This document shows, piece by piece, positions 24,401 to 34,100 of a stretch of DNA of 64,000 nucleotides. The position numbers and the translations under genes are program-made. The number at the start of each line of letters is the position of its first letter. The first letter of the stretch is position 1. The notes beneath the pieces are model-generated. The model was not told the origin of the DNA, made no database searches, and saw only the letters and a list, made by a program, of their open reading frames with translations. This DNA is from Buxus sempervirens. Taxonomy: Eukaryota > Streptophyta > Magnoliopsida > Buxales > Buxaceae. The DNA is taken from the NCBI GenBank assembly GCA_947561395.2, contig OX387188.1, positions 10,752,061 to 10,816,060 of the forward strand, given 5' to 3'.

Positions 24401-24433
24401 GCCTCGTCGTGCGACCGAAATCGGGCGCGCACA
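21423..24433 (+). mobile_element. Group S solo LTR, 3011 bp, TSD ACAAG
   Basis: Starts TGTAAGCACCTTATTTTTGC and ends CGCGCACA. ACAAG is found at 21418-21422 and 24434-24438, a perfect duplication. Excision rejoins TTTGGTTACAAG to TGACTTCTTTTG of the host minus-strand LTR. A TATAAAA box lies at 22263-22269, followed by a pyrimidine-rich leader. A unit of about 150 bp containing GAGTCCGGATGAAGG is present twice (around 21550 and 21702). No coding domain seen. Confidence 0.95.
22002..22230 (+). repeat. Hairpin array upstream of LTR TATA box
   Basis: Arms of the TGTATCCGG / CCGGATACA type recur several times. The best, at 22147-22173, is an odd palindrome with 13-bp arms (TGTATCCGGCATT) and a single central base. 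The array ends about 30 bp before the TATA box at 22263. Confidence 0.9.
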
Positions 24434-24522
24434 ACAAGTGACTTCTTTTGTGACCGAAAACTAATTTCTATCACATGATTTTTTTTACTTGACCGAAAAG
24501 GCAGGTCGGCTCGCCACTTGTC

Positions 24523-26350
24523 TGTAGACACCCCAAATTGCACTTCAAGATGAAAAAATAAAGGAAAATATTTAATTGAGATTTGAAACATGCAAAAAAA
24601 GTTGAAAAATTGGTCAAACCTGTGCTATCCGCATTTGGTATGCGGACATGCCTTGACCGCATTTAATCTGCAGTCATAGCTTGAACGCATAGAAAATGCG
24701 GTCAAGACATGACTGCAATATATATGCGATCACCCGTAATTTTTGTGAATTTTCAAATACTCGATTTTTGAGCCATATTTACCACTCTTACCTCTCTCTA
24801 GGAGGTTCGTCCTCCCCTTTTTACCCTCCATTGGTTTTCAGATTTACCCCAATTCAAGTTTTAAAACTAAGTTGGAACATTCTAGAACCTTATTCTGGTC
24901 TACCCTTGTGACCACCATGCCCTTGAGTTTTCCTATAAATAGAGGGTCTCTCCTCAAACAAATGGCTGAGAATTGAAGCTAGAAGAGCTCTAAGTGAAGA
25001 AGAGAACCCTTGCCTCTTTGCTTTCTCAAATCCAGGTAAGCCTCTCTTCCCTTTTATTTTCTGTTTTAAATGCTAGGATTATTCTGTTCTTCTATGTTTT
25101 CTGTAGAAGAAGGCCTGTGTATGGTTGTAACCCCAAACCTAAATCCAAGTACCTCAAGCATCTTCTCTAGCCGTAAAACGTGAAGATAGATCTAGGGGAA
25201 AGGAGGACAGGAATGGATCTGTAGGGTAAACCCCTATGTGTTGTAATCTTTGATATGTGTATTTTTAATGCTCTATTTATGTCATGTGATGGTTTATTGA
25301 TGAAATATTGAGGAATATCATGGATCTATGCTATTCATAGCATTATATCTCCTTTTCCTCCTAGATATTGGTTTTCTACACAACTACACCCACCACATTG
25401 TTTTCTTTCTTTTGGTTATTATTAGGCTAGGATTTTGGATCTACCATGATCAATATGGTAAATCTGAAATCAGAAGCCTTAAAGTAACCTCTAAGGTTTC
25501 ATGAGGTAATTTTTGAGTTGTTTTCAATTTTTGAGAGAAGATCCTATGGTCTAAACTCTCCATTTTTGAGTTTTTTCATCAACATGGGCATATCTGGTTT
25601 AGATCTCTCAACTAATGAGAAATCTGGACCAGATATGTACCCTAGAATTGTTCAGATTTATACTTCAGTATTATGAGGTGATTTTTGGGTTGTTTTAATT
25701 TTTGAGAAAGGATCCTATGGTCTATCCCTTTTTTATGTTTTTCATCAACATGGGTGTATCTGGTTTAGATCTCTCAACTAATGAGAGATCTGGACCAGAT
25801 CTGTACCCTAAATTGTTCAGGTTTATTCTTCAATATTTTGTCAAAAGATTTTTAACTTTTATTATGTAGTTCCAAGATTTCAAGGATTTAACTTAAAGCT
25901 AGTTTTTCAAGTTTTTACTTTAGGTTTGTTTTCTTTATCTTGATTTTACTCAATCATGAAACCCTAGAGATGGCATATTCATATGAAGGGTCCAGAATTA
26001 ATTGGGCCATTCATACAAAAAAAGCCATACATTTTTTTTACTCTTTTTCTCTATTTTTAATTTGGTTTTTAGCAAGCCTTTTTCAAAGCATGAACAACAC
26101 TTGGCAACCACCTTGTGTGGATGAATAGAGTTGCCTAACACCTTCCCCTATTCATAATCTAATCTCCTTACCCATCTCTGGTTTTTTATTTTAAAGTAGA
26201 GTTATTTTTACTCTAATTTTCCCTTTTGTATTTTATTTGATTATTTTGGTGTCCATTCACACCTAAAATTGAATGGTGGCAACTCCTTGATTTTTTATTG
26301 AGCCTGTGTGATGATTAGGAAGTCATTGAATTGATTTTCAATGTATCATA
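24523..26350 (+). mobile_element. Group D LTR, 1.8 kb, probable solo LTR
   Basis: Starts TGTAGACACCCC and shares with the LTR at 10133 the TATA region (24934-24941), a GCAACCACCTTG...GCCTAACACCTTCCCC tract near 26110-26150 and the GGTGGCAACTCC motif. The end reads ATGTATCATA where the sister has ATGTCTCACA. The flanks TTGTC (24518-24522) and GTGTC (26351-26355) differ by one base, consistent with an old target duplication. A duplicated stretch of about 180 bp (near 25530 and 25710) with ATCTGGTTTAGATCTCTCAA is internal. Confidence 0.8.
24628..24735 (+). repeat. Hairpin array in second group D LTR
   Basis: TCCGCAT ... ATGCGGA at 24628-24646 has perfect 7-bp arms. It is followed by three imperfect units of the form GACCGCA...TGCAGTC, GAACGCA...TGCGGTC and GACTGCA...TGCGATC. 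The position relative to the TATA box at 24934 matches the array at 10246-10514. Confidence 0.8.
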
Positions 26351-26963
26351 GTGTCATTCATGCGCAAAAAGCACCTAACAAAGCTCTGTGCTTCTTGAGT
26401 GAGCTGATACCTCGGTCGAACTAAAATCAATGAGCCGAGATCTAATTTCAGTTAAACCATCTTTTTCTTATAGCCGAATATATATGTTGGTCAAATAGGT
26501 GATATTTCCTATACTTGTGACCGAACAGAAATGTCGGCCACCATGTGATTTTATAACCAAAATTTAAGTTTGGTTAAGCTTGGGACATTTCAAATTCTCC
26601 ACCTTTTCCCTCTCCCTACACAATTTCTCTTTTTCCTTATCTTTTCCCTACTTTATCTTTTATGCTTTACTTTGCCACTTGGAAAACATGACTCACACAC
26701 TTGCCATGTGGCTTGTGTTTTTTTGCATTTAATTACCAGTTTGCCCTTAGAAGTGTTTTGATCATATCTTATTCATACGGAGTCCGATTTGCGCGAACTC
26801 AGTTGTGTTGGAACAGTATTAGCACTCCCTATCCAATGGCATAGGGTATGATCATGAATTGGAGCTTGGGTAGAAAATCACTTTTATTCTTTAGGGTTGA
26901 GATATGTTTCTTATGGTTTCACTTTCTGGCCTTTCTAAGGGGTGCAAAAATGGGGCACTGACA

Positions 26964-27700
26964 GCAGGATAAAAGCAATGCATTACATACTAGAAAGGAG
27001 CCAAGTCGATCTTTCGTGATTCCAGATGCCTTTGGGCTACGCCCTTAGATAATATCGAGGATTTTGTTGGTGGTAATTATTCTTTTATTTTTATACAAGT
27101 TATAGAATATGTTATGAATATTCCTACTATTGTATAGTATATTTTCTTTTCATCAAATGAGCTTTCAAATGGCACTGGTTTCATCGAATCTAGATTTGTT
27201 TCAATGAAGTTATGTTTGATTGAACTTGTATTGCTCATTTACAGTTTTCAAGTTCAGATTTCCCTAATAATTGGATTTGAGATTTTTGGGCTATTATTTT
27301 TTATTTTTATTTATATAAGAGAGTTTCAAATATGATATATCAATGAGGAGCATCCTAGTTCATAGGGTGATCCTCATTGTGAATCATACGTCATTGTTTT
27401 GTTATTTAGGCCATTATCTTTCATGATTTATAAATGTAAGCAATGTTAAAATGACGCAAAGTAGGGTAACCACCTTTGGATGGATGAGTGAGGGTGCCTA
27501 ACACCTTCCCCTACTCATAATGTGACCCCTTACCTTGAAATCTGTGCAAACCTTAAACCAAGTCTACTTTAGCTCATTTTTATGATTTATGCATACTTTG
27601 CTGACCATCCACACCAAGACTCCTTGGATGGTCGCAACTCCTAATTTTTAATCAAGGCACATGTGAGACGTGTGTCGGTCCAATGATTGCTGTGGTTTTA
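26964..27700 (+). mobile_element. Group D LTR fragment, 5'-truncated
   Basis: Contains in order the late landmarks of group D LTRs: ATATCAATGAGGAGCATCC, a GGTAACCACCTTTGGATGGATGAG...GTGCCTAACACCTTCCCC tract and a GGTCGCAACTCC motif near 27625. The TGTAGACACC start is missing. The right end is approximate. Confidence 0.65.
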
Positions 27701-28840
27701 CATATAAAGGAGGATCGAAGGAACCTCAATCTTAGAAAAATAGAATATGGAAAGCATGGCCATTCATATGTCAAATGTTATAAAGTTATATATTTTTTTT
27801 CTGTCAATCACAATTGATCTTCATTTCTGAATAGGATCACGATTTGCACATATTATTGGGACATGGGTTATATATATATTGTCTTTCAAAATCTGGTGAT
27901 AGCCATACCAAAAGCCTTTGTACATATTACCGGGACCTGCGTTATATTTTTTTGCCTTCAAAATTGGCCCTGTATCTGCTAAAGCCTAACACTGGAAGAT
28001 CGGGTGGAGCCTCCACAAATCTTCGCCATGTGTCCCTAATTTATTATTGGCTACAACCAAATTAATCACTGAGTACAACTCACTTATCAAGGGTACAACA
28101 TAGCTTAGCATAGGATACAACTCAACTCTTTGTGGGTACAATCCAATGTACATATCATAGGGTACAATTCAACTTATCATGGGTACAATCCCATTCATCA
28201 TGGGGTATAGCCCAACTTATCGTTGGGTACAACCTATTTCATCATGATAGGTTGGTATCTTTGGGTACAACCTATCGTTGGGTACAACCTCTTCCACGCA
28301 AGAGGCTCCAGCCAATGTGAGGGCTTCAAAATCCGGATATAGCTATACCAAAAGCCTATCCAGTGATCAAATTCAACTTATGTTTGATATATCCTTTGAG
28401 TATTACACGTCTATAAATGGATGGGATTTGTTTTGTTTTTGTTATCTTTCCCATGCATTTTAAATCAAGGATGGATCAAAATATTCTTAATATGTCTCTC
28501 AATCTTTCTTTCCTTGTTCCTCCCTCTTGATTTATTTGATTCCGTTGAAGTAATATCTTTATTAGCAGTGACATAGGCAACTTGTCATTTATAAATTAGA
28601 TTTCATCTTACTCATTCAAATTCCATCAGTTTGTTTCCCACTTTGTTTTGAACATACATTTACTAAGTTTCTTAACAAAAGAAACCATTAGAAATTTTAT
28701 TTAAGAAATTTTGGCTCCTTTATATTAAAGTTTAAAAAGTTTTTAATTTCCTTTTTACAGAGGCCCTCCATTTGTGTACCACATGGGGTGCTAACTAGTA
28801 CACATAAAATTTGCAAAGTGGTGATAATATTGAGTTCTTA
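27701..28840. other. Intergenic stretch with degenerate tandem repeat
   Basis: No gene recognised. Between about 28071 and 28300 a unit of roughly 25-30 bp centred on GGGTACAAC(C)..ACTTATC recurs about nine times with much divergence. A 30-bp stretch around GCCATACCAAAAGCCT (27900) is repeated at 28340 as GCTATACCAAAAGCCT. Confidence 0.6.
28071..28300. repeat. Degenerate minisatellite, GGGTACAAC units
   Basis: GGGTACAAC or one-base variants recur at 20-35 bp intervals, often followed by CAACTTATC or a similar sequence. The two units at the end (28262 and 28275) are the most alike. Confidence 0.75.
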
Positions 28841-29456
28841 GGCTGTGTTTGGAACCCTGGATTTGGGGAGAAAAGAACGAAAATGCAAAAATTTTCTTTT
28901 CTCTTGTTTGGCTTAGATAAAGGAAAATGAGATTTTCTCTCCAAATTTTCACTCCATCTTTCTTTCCAATGTAAAAAATTTTCTCTCCAAAAATGTAGGA
29001 ATTTTGAAAGAAAAGAAAATTTACCATCACTTATTACTATTCACACCAACCACCCACCCCACCACTAGCACCATCCACCACCACCACAACCCACAACCCA
29101 CCACCCACCAACCACCACTACCACCATCACCACCCACCATTGCCAACCACCACCACCACCCACCAGTCGACACCACCACCAACCACCGAGCACCATCACC
29201 ACTAGCCGCCGCCATCATTGCCCACCAACACCACCACCCACTGCCGCCTGCCACCACCACCCACCGCCACCCGGCACCACTGCCCACCACCCCAATCTAT
29301 TATCTTACTAAAATATATATTTCTTTTCTTCTCATTTCTCATCTTATCCAAACATCAGAAAAGGAAAGAAAATCAGTATTTTTCTTTTCTTTTCTCTTCA
29401 GTTCCATTTTAGTTTTCTTTTCTTTTCTCCCCAAATCCAAGGCTCCAAACACAGCC
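28841..29456. mobile_element. Tourist-like MITE, 616 bp, TSD TTA
   Basis: Left terminus GGCTGTGTTTGGAACC; right terminus is the reverse complement of GGCTGTGTTTGGAGCC. The inverted match continues through ATTTGGGGAGAAAAGAA for nearly 40 bp. TTA flanks both ends (28838-28840 and 29457-29459), the duplication expected for PIF/Harbinger-related MITEs. No transposase. The inside includes a long CCA/CCACC tract. Confidence 0.85.
29041..29290. repeat. CCA-rich low-complexity tract inside MITE
   Basis: Strong strand bias: CCACCA, CCACCC and CACCAC units for about 250 bp. It produces long His/Pro/Thr and Gly/Trp ORFs on both strands that are not genes. Confidence 0.9.
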
Positions 29457-29699
29457 TTAAAGAGCTGATTTTCTTTATTATTTTAGTTGCTCTTGTCTTG
29501 CTATACTTTCTCGTCTTGCTATTCTCTTTATTTTACATTATATTTCAGTTTCTATCTAGATTTCAAAGCAAGCTACAGTGAAGTCTTACTAGTCCCTTTG
29601 TTCATGTTTTTCATGGGTTGGATCTCAAGGGGTCAAGTCTTATTTTACAAGCGCCAAAAAGGAACCGCGTCGGCTCCGACCCATGTGCACCTCTCTCCA

Positions 29700-29955
29700 A
29701 AATACTATCATCCACGTTTTTTTATTTTTTCGGGCTTCCTCTCGATTGAGGATTGGAAACGAGGTGTGTAAATTGTGATCGGAAAACAAAAGCGTAATGG
29801 ATGTAGTGGGGCTTTGTTCATCCTTTCCATTCGTTTCCTCACGTTCCACCAATCAGAAAATCTTTTTCTGCTCTCTTAGACTCTCCCCTTCTGCTTCTCA
29901 CACAGCGTGGTCAATATATATACGACTCTCCTCTCGCTCTCCAACCCAACAACAT
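29700..29955 (+). promoter_or_regulatory. Promoter of the NTMC2T5-like gene
   Basis: AATATATATA at 29913-29922 is a good TATA element. About 60 bp upstream, CCAAT lies at 29849-29853 in CCACCAATCAG. ACGT cores are at about 29710 and 29841. The TATA element is followed by a pyrimidine-rich stretch (CTCTCCTCTCGCTCTCC) that is common at plant transcription starts, so the start is probably near 29945-29960. Inferred from motifs and position only. Confidence 0.55.
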
Positions 29956-30369
29956 AAAGCACTTGAGGTATCGCGTATTTTCTCCATTTTTACGCTCCTG
30001 GTGGCAATATAGGATCTGGGCTTCTTCCTTTTCATGAAAATTTCGAACTTTCTCTACTTTAATCCAGTTTGCCTGCAGCTGAAGCTTTTGAGGTTACGTT
30101 CTTGACTATTTGGCTTGTTTTTCCTTCTGAGCTGTGTTTCGCTGTTGTTTTCGGGATTGTTTACGGTCGGAACCACCCAATGTCGTCCTGTATTGATGTT
30201 TACTAGGGAATTATTCTGCCCTATATTGCACTTGGGGCGGTGAGTTTCAGTACAATAGATGATTCTGCAGTTGAGTTCTGCGAGTTGGATTTTCCGGCAG
30301 TATTCATGTTTATAGTTATATGTGGTGTGAATGGTTCTGCCCCATTTTGCATCTGGGGCTCTGAGATAG
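29956..30369 (+). promoter_or_regulatory. 5' UTR with several upstream ORFs
   Basis: About 400 nt precede the chosen ATG at 30370. Short upstream ORFs start at 30034 (23 codons), 30180 (8), 30197 (15) and 30259 (18). An ATG at 30306 opens a 46-codon frame that overlaps the main start and stops at 30446. Some may be removed by a 5' UTR intron; GAGGTATCG near 29967 and CTGCAG near 30072 are possible splice sites, untested. The segment 30217-30290 is a diverged copy of the segment holding the real start (30336-30400). Confidence 0.55.
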
Positions 30370-31175
30370 ATGATTCTGCAATCGGGTTCTGCGAGCTGGA
30401 CCCTCTCACAGATTTTCTGCGCTTCGTACGATGTGTGCCCTTGTAGAACTAATAGGATTGGTAGCGTGAGGGGTGTCTCATTGATTGGATGCTTAAGCCG
30501 AAAAAGGCTATACAAGGTTCGTAGAAAAAGATGGATTTCTGAAGCTTGTATGCTTCCAAATGATGATAGAAACAGTAACCTCAATTTAGAAATTTTCAAT
30601 TCGGCGAGGCAGGGTGCAAAAACACTGGTTATTAAGCGGCTTTCTGAAGAGTTGGGCAATAGAGAACTGACTAGGGAGTCCATTCAAATCCCTTCAAACT
30701 TCACGAACTTCCAGGAAGATCCTCTGGTAGATAAGCTTAGGACTCAGTTAGGGGTGATTCACCCCATTCCTTCACCTCCAATTAATCGGAATATTGCTGG
30801 TCTTTTTGTGTTCTTTTTCTTTGTGGGGGTTGTTTTTGATAAAATTTGGACGTCAAGGAAGAAAAACAAAGCTGACAGCAATGCTCGTCCAGGAATTTGG
30901 CCTCAGGTTCCTACTAGCTTTTCTCTGTTCCTTGAGCAGGACATTCAAAGAAAAGAGTCAGTGGAATGGGTGAACATGGTACTTGGGAAACTTTGGAAGG
31001 TTTACAGAGCTGGGATTGAGAATTGGCTCATTGGGTTGCTCCAGCCTGTCATTGACGACCTGAAAAAGCCGGAGTATGTGCAGCGAGTTGAAATAAAGCA
31101 GTTCTCCTTAGGGGAAGAGCCTTTGTCGGTTAGGAATGTTGAGCGCAGAACTTCCCGTGGTGTTAATGATTTGCA
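30370..31175 (+). CDS. NTMC2T5: Exon 1: N-terminus, membrane anchor, start of SMP domain
   Basis: Residues 1-268 plus two bases of codon 269. ATG 30370 was chosen because it is the first ATG in the frame that stays open into the SMP domain. Hydrophobic segment at residues 142-158 followed by positive TSRKKNK, as in a signal-anchor. SMP begins near [14 protein letters not shown]. The donor is GTAAGT at 31176 (phase 2). Confidence 0.9.
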
Positions 31176-34100
31176 GTAAGTTATAACATCAGATGGATAA
31201 AAGTTTCAGTACTCTTTTTCTTTTCTTAATTGTTTTTCTTTAGCTTCATGTTAATTTATTTTCCTCCTCCATTTCAAACTTGTGTTATTTTGATTTTTTA
31301 TGGTAAACTGTTTCTGCTTTAGAGAAACTTTATGATGCTATCAGGGTCATTGTTTTGCTGCATTGCACTCTGTAGATAATATGGAATATAGAAGTGACGT
31401 TGTCTTCTTGTGCAAAGTCTAGGTTACCATCTTTTAACATAGACATGGAAAATTTGTCAATGCTTGTATGGATGGGTAAGCATTTGACATTTCGCTGATG
31501 CAAAATCACTTGTTCATGTAGTTTGTTCCTTCTGTTATTCACTAAGAGACAACATTTAGTGACTGGACATATATAGATTTAATAACTGAAAGATGAAGCT
31601 TACAAATCTTCCATATGCTTAATTGTTAACACATGTCATATGTGATATATAAAGAATACACTTCATGTCTTTTATATATGGGCATGGTTTGCTGTCTGCC
31701 ATGCTTATGTCCTACAGTATCTCTCAGACCAAGCTGAGACTGGAAGGTAGCAGTTTTGCTAGGGTTCAGCAATGAAGATACTGAGAATAAAAAATGATAG
31801 GGTAGAAAGAGTTGGGAAAGGTTTATGGTGGGTTTTCAGGTTGCTTGGTATCTAGTGATGCTAGCAGAATTTAAGCAAGTCAAAATAGAAAGGGAAAGTC
31901 TGCAGACTTGGTCGCAATCCAGAACTAGGGTTCTAAGACCTTGCATTGGATTTGTCATGAAATATGTTTAGATTCTTCTGCTAACAGTAGGCGTACAAAC
32001 AATTTGTCCTTCCTGTATTTCTTTCTTTCTTTCTTTTTTATTCAATTGTCTTATACAAGTAATTGACCCGGGACAGAAGTGAGAACTTAGGTTATTTTTT
32101 ATTTTAAAGAACTTGAAACCAGGTTTCTAAAAAGTGGAGAGATTTAAAGTTGTTATTGGAAAGTAGCCTGCAGAAATAGTTCAAAAAAATAAAATAAAAT
32201 AAAGAAGCTTTTTAAGAGAAATTATTATAACAAGAGGCAGGTTTCTGGATTGAGATAAATGAGTTAGATGAAACCAGGATTTCTGATTCAAAAACAATTC
32301 AAGATTTGGGGCTGGAAGAAGATGAACTATAATAACTACAGAACTAGACATCAAGCAAAAAAAAAAAACTAGAAAAGAAGTTTGGAAGATAAATTAGCTC
32401 TTTCTAGAGGAAATTTTCCTGTAGAACTTGAGGATTTTTTCAGTTTAAGAAGCTGTGATATTTGGTCCTTCGAATTGCTGTAATATTGGTATGAAGTGAA
32501 AGAGTACCTATAAAATGTTAAATAAAACCATACCACAGGTAAACAAAATTTCTGACTAAAAACAATGTAACACTGGGGTGCTTGGTGAAACACTTCAAAC
32601 TTGGAAATTTGTTGAGACTTAGGTTCGAGACATGGCAGATTATGTGAAAATCCTTACTTGTTCCTGTATATTTCCAGCTGATCTCACCTTGGGCTCTCCT
32701 AAATCTAACATCTTCCTTGTATGAAACTTTTAAAATGTTAATAATTCAACAGTTGTTGTTACATATAATAAAATCTACTACCCAAGTATTAGTGGGGGTT
32801 ATGTGAATTGAAATGTTGTGCGCTTAGCCTTATTCAAAGAGTCTCCTGTCAGATGGACAGTTTGTTGATCACATCATTACTACACATGGAAGCAAGATCC
32901 ATGTCTCACGAGGCAACTAAACCTTGTGAGGAAGACTAGAATACCTTTTGCTAGAAATGCTTTAAAATAAAAGAGTACATCCTACTCAGTAGAATGACGT
33001 GACAATGATATAATGTGAAATGCTCTTATAGAACTTATAACAGCTACCTGATCTGTACTAGAGCTTTTGGAAGTAATTTGACAAGAAATGATAAAGAACA
33101 GTAAATATTCTTTCCTTTGCTCTTTTACTAGAACAATATGTCAATATTTGACAAGAAATGTGAAAGAACAGTAAATCTTCTTTCCTTTGCTTTTTTATTA
33201 CAACAATATTTATCTTCAAATCTTTGGTTCTTTTTCATCCATATTTCCAATTGATTTCATGGGGTACAATATTCTATGGGGTTTTTCTTCTTTGTAAAAA
33301 TCTGTTCCTCATTCCAAAATCAACATTTGGAATTCAATTTCTGCCACCAGATTGGAAAGATCTGCTAAAAGTTCATTACAGTTTTTTTGGTCAAGTTTTC
33401 AACGAAATGGTTGAAGATCCATTGTTTAACATTTCCTTTTGAATATAGTTCTTGGCATTAATTTCTTTCACTAACTTTGTTTACTATCACTATCTTGTCC
33501 AAATATGGTGTTCAAGATAAAAAAGTGACCTTGCTTGAAAATGTGGTCTCACATATATACTTAATAGCTGAAAATCTACTACAATAAAAGATGAAAGAAA
33601 TTTAAATAATTTGTAAATTGGATATGGATCTGATATTGAATAGATTCAAATTCGAATACAAAATTTGAATTTTGGATTCATTTTTGATCAATCAGCTACT
33701 AGGAATTTTCAGATAAAACATAGATCGAATCATGATCAACCTATTTATGGCCATAAATATGATCTACTTAATGTAATTTTGATTACTAAGGTTGTAAATA
33801 AGGTGGGTTGGGCTGGGTTGTAGTCAGTTTGCGCTTGGCCTGATCTAAATTCAGTTGCGCCAAACCAACCTTCACCCGACCCAGCTTGAACTTAGGTTTT
33901 TTGAGTTCAGGCTGGCTCTTGATGGCCAAAATTAAATGCATGCTTCATTCAGTCGAAAGAAAATTTGATAAAAGGGCTTTGTCATGATGAAGGTCTCAAG
34001 AAGATTTGCCAACATCTAAAAACTAGATATAAGGAAAATATTTTATAACTTGTGCCATTAGGTTAGTCATTGCTAGCTTATATTATAAACATAATATTTG

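Larger units (their letters stand above)
18540..26963 (-). mobile_element. Group S-like LTR, minus strand, hit by three later insertions
   Basis: The right edge at 26963 reads GGGGCACTGACA, the reverse complement of a TGTCAGTGCCCC start followed by a TTTTTGCACCCC-like stretch, which is the group S beginning. Near 18690 the tract GGGCCCGTTGGAAGGCCCAC is the reverse complement of the group S CTTCCAACGGGGCCCAC landmark. Its own sequence is 18540-20043, 21026-21422, 24439-24522 and 26356-26963. A perfect hairpin ATGACCGAAAT ... ATTTCGGTCAT (3-nt loop) lies at 18936-18960. Its left edge abuts the end of the group D LTR, so it may be truncated there. Confidence 0.75.

Noticed and set aside
29004..29468. 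154-residue His/Pro/Thr-rich ORF and the opposite Gly/Trp-rich ORF
   Set aside because: Direct product of the CCA repeat inside the MITE.
30054..30683. 209-residue minus-strand ORF
   Set aside because: Antisense shadow of exon 1 and the duplicated leader; no family signature, while the plus strand has a full gene.
33224..33442. 72-residue ORF in intron 1
   Set aside because: No domain, within a spliced intron, AT-rich chance ORF.
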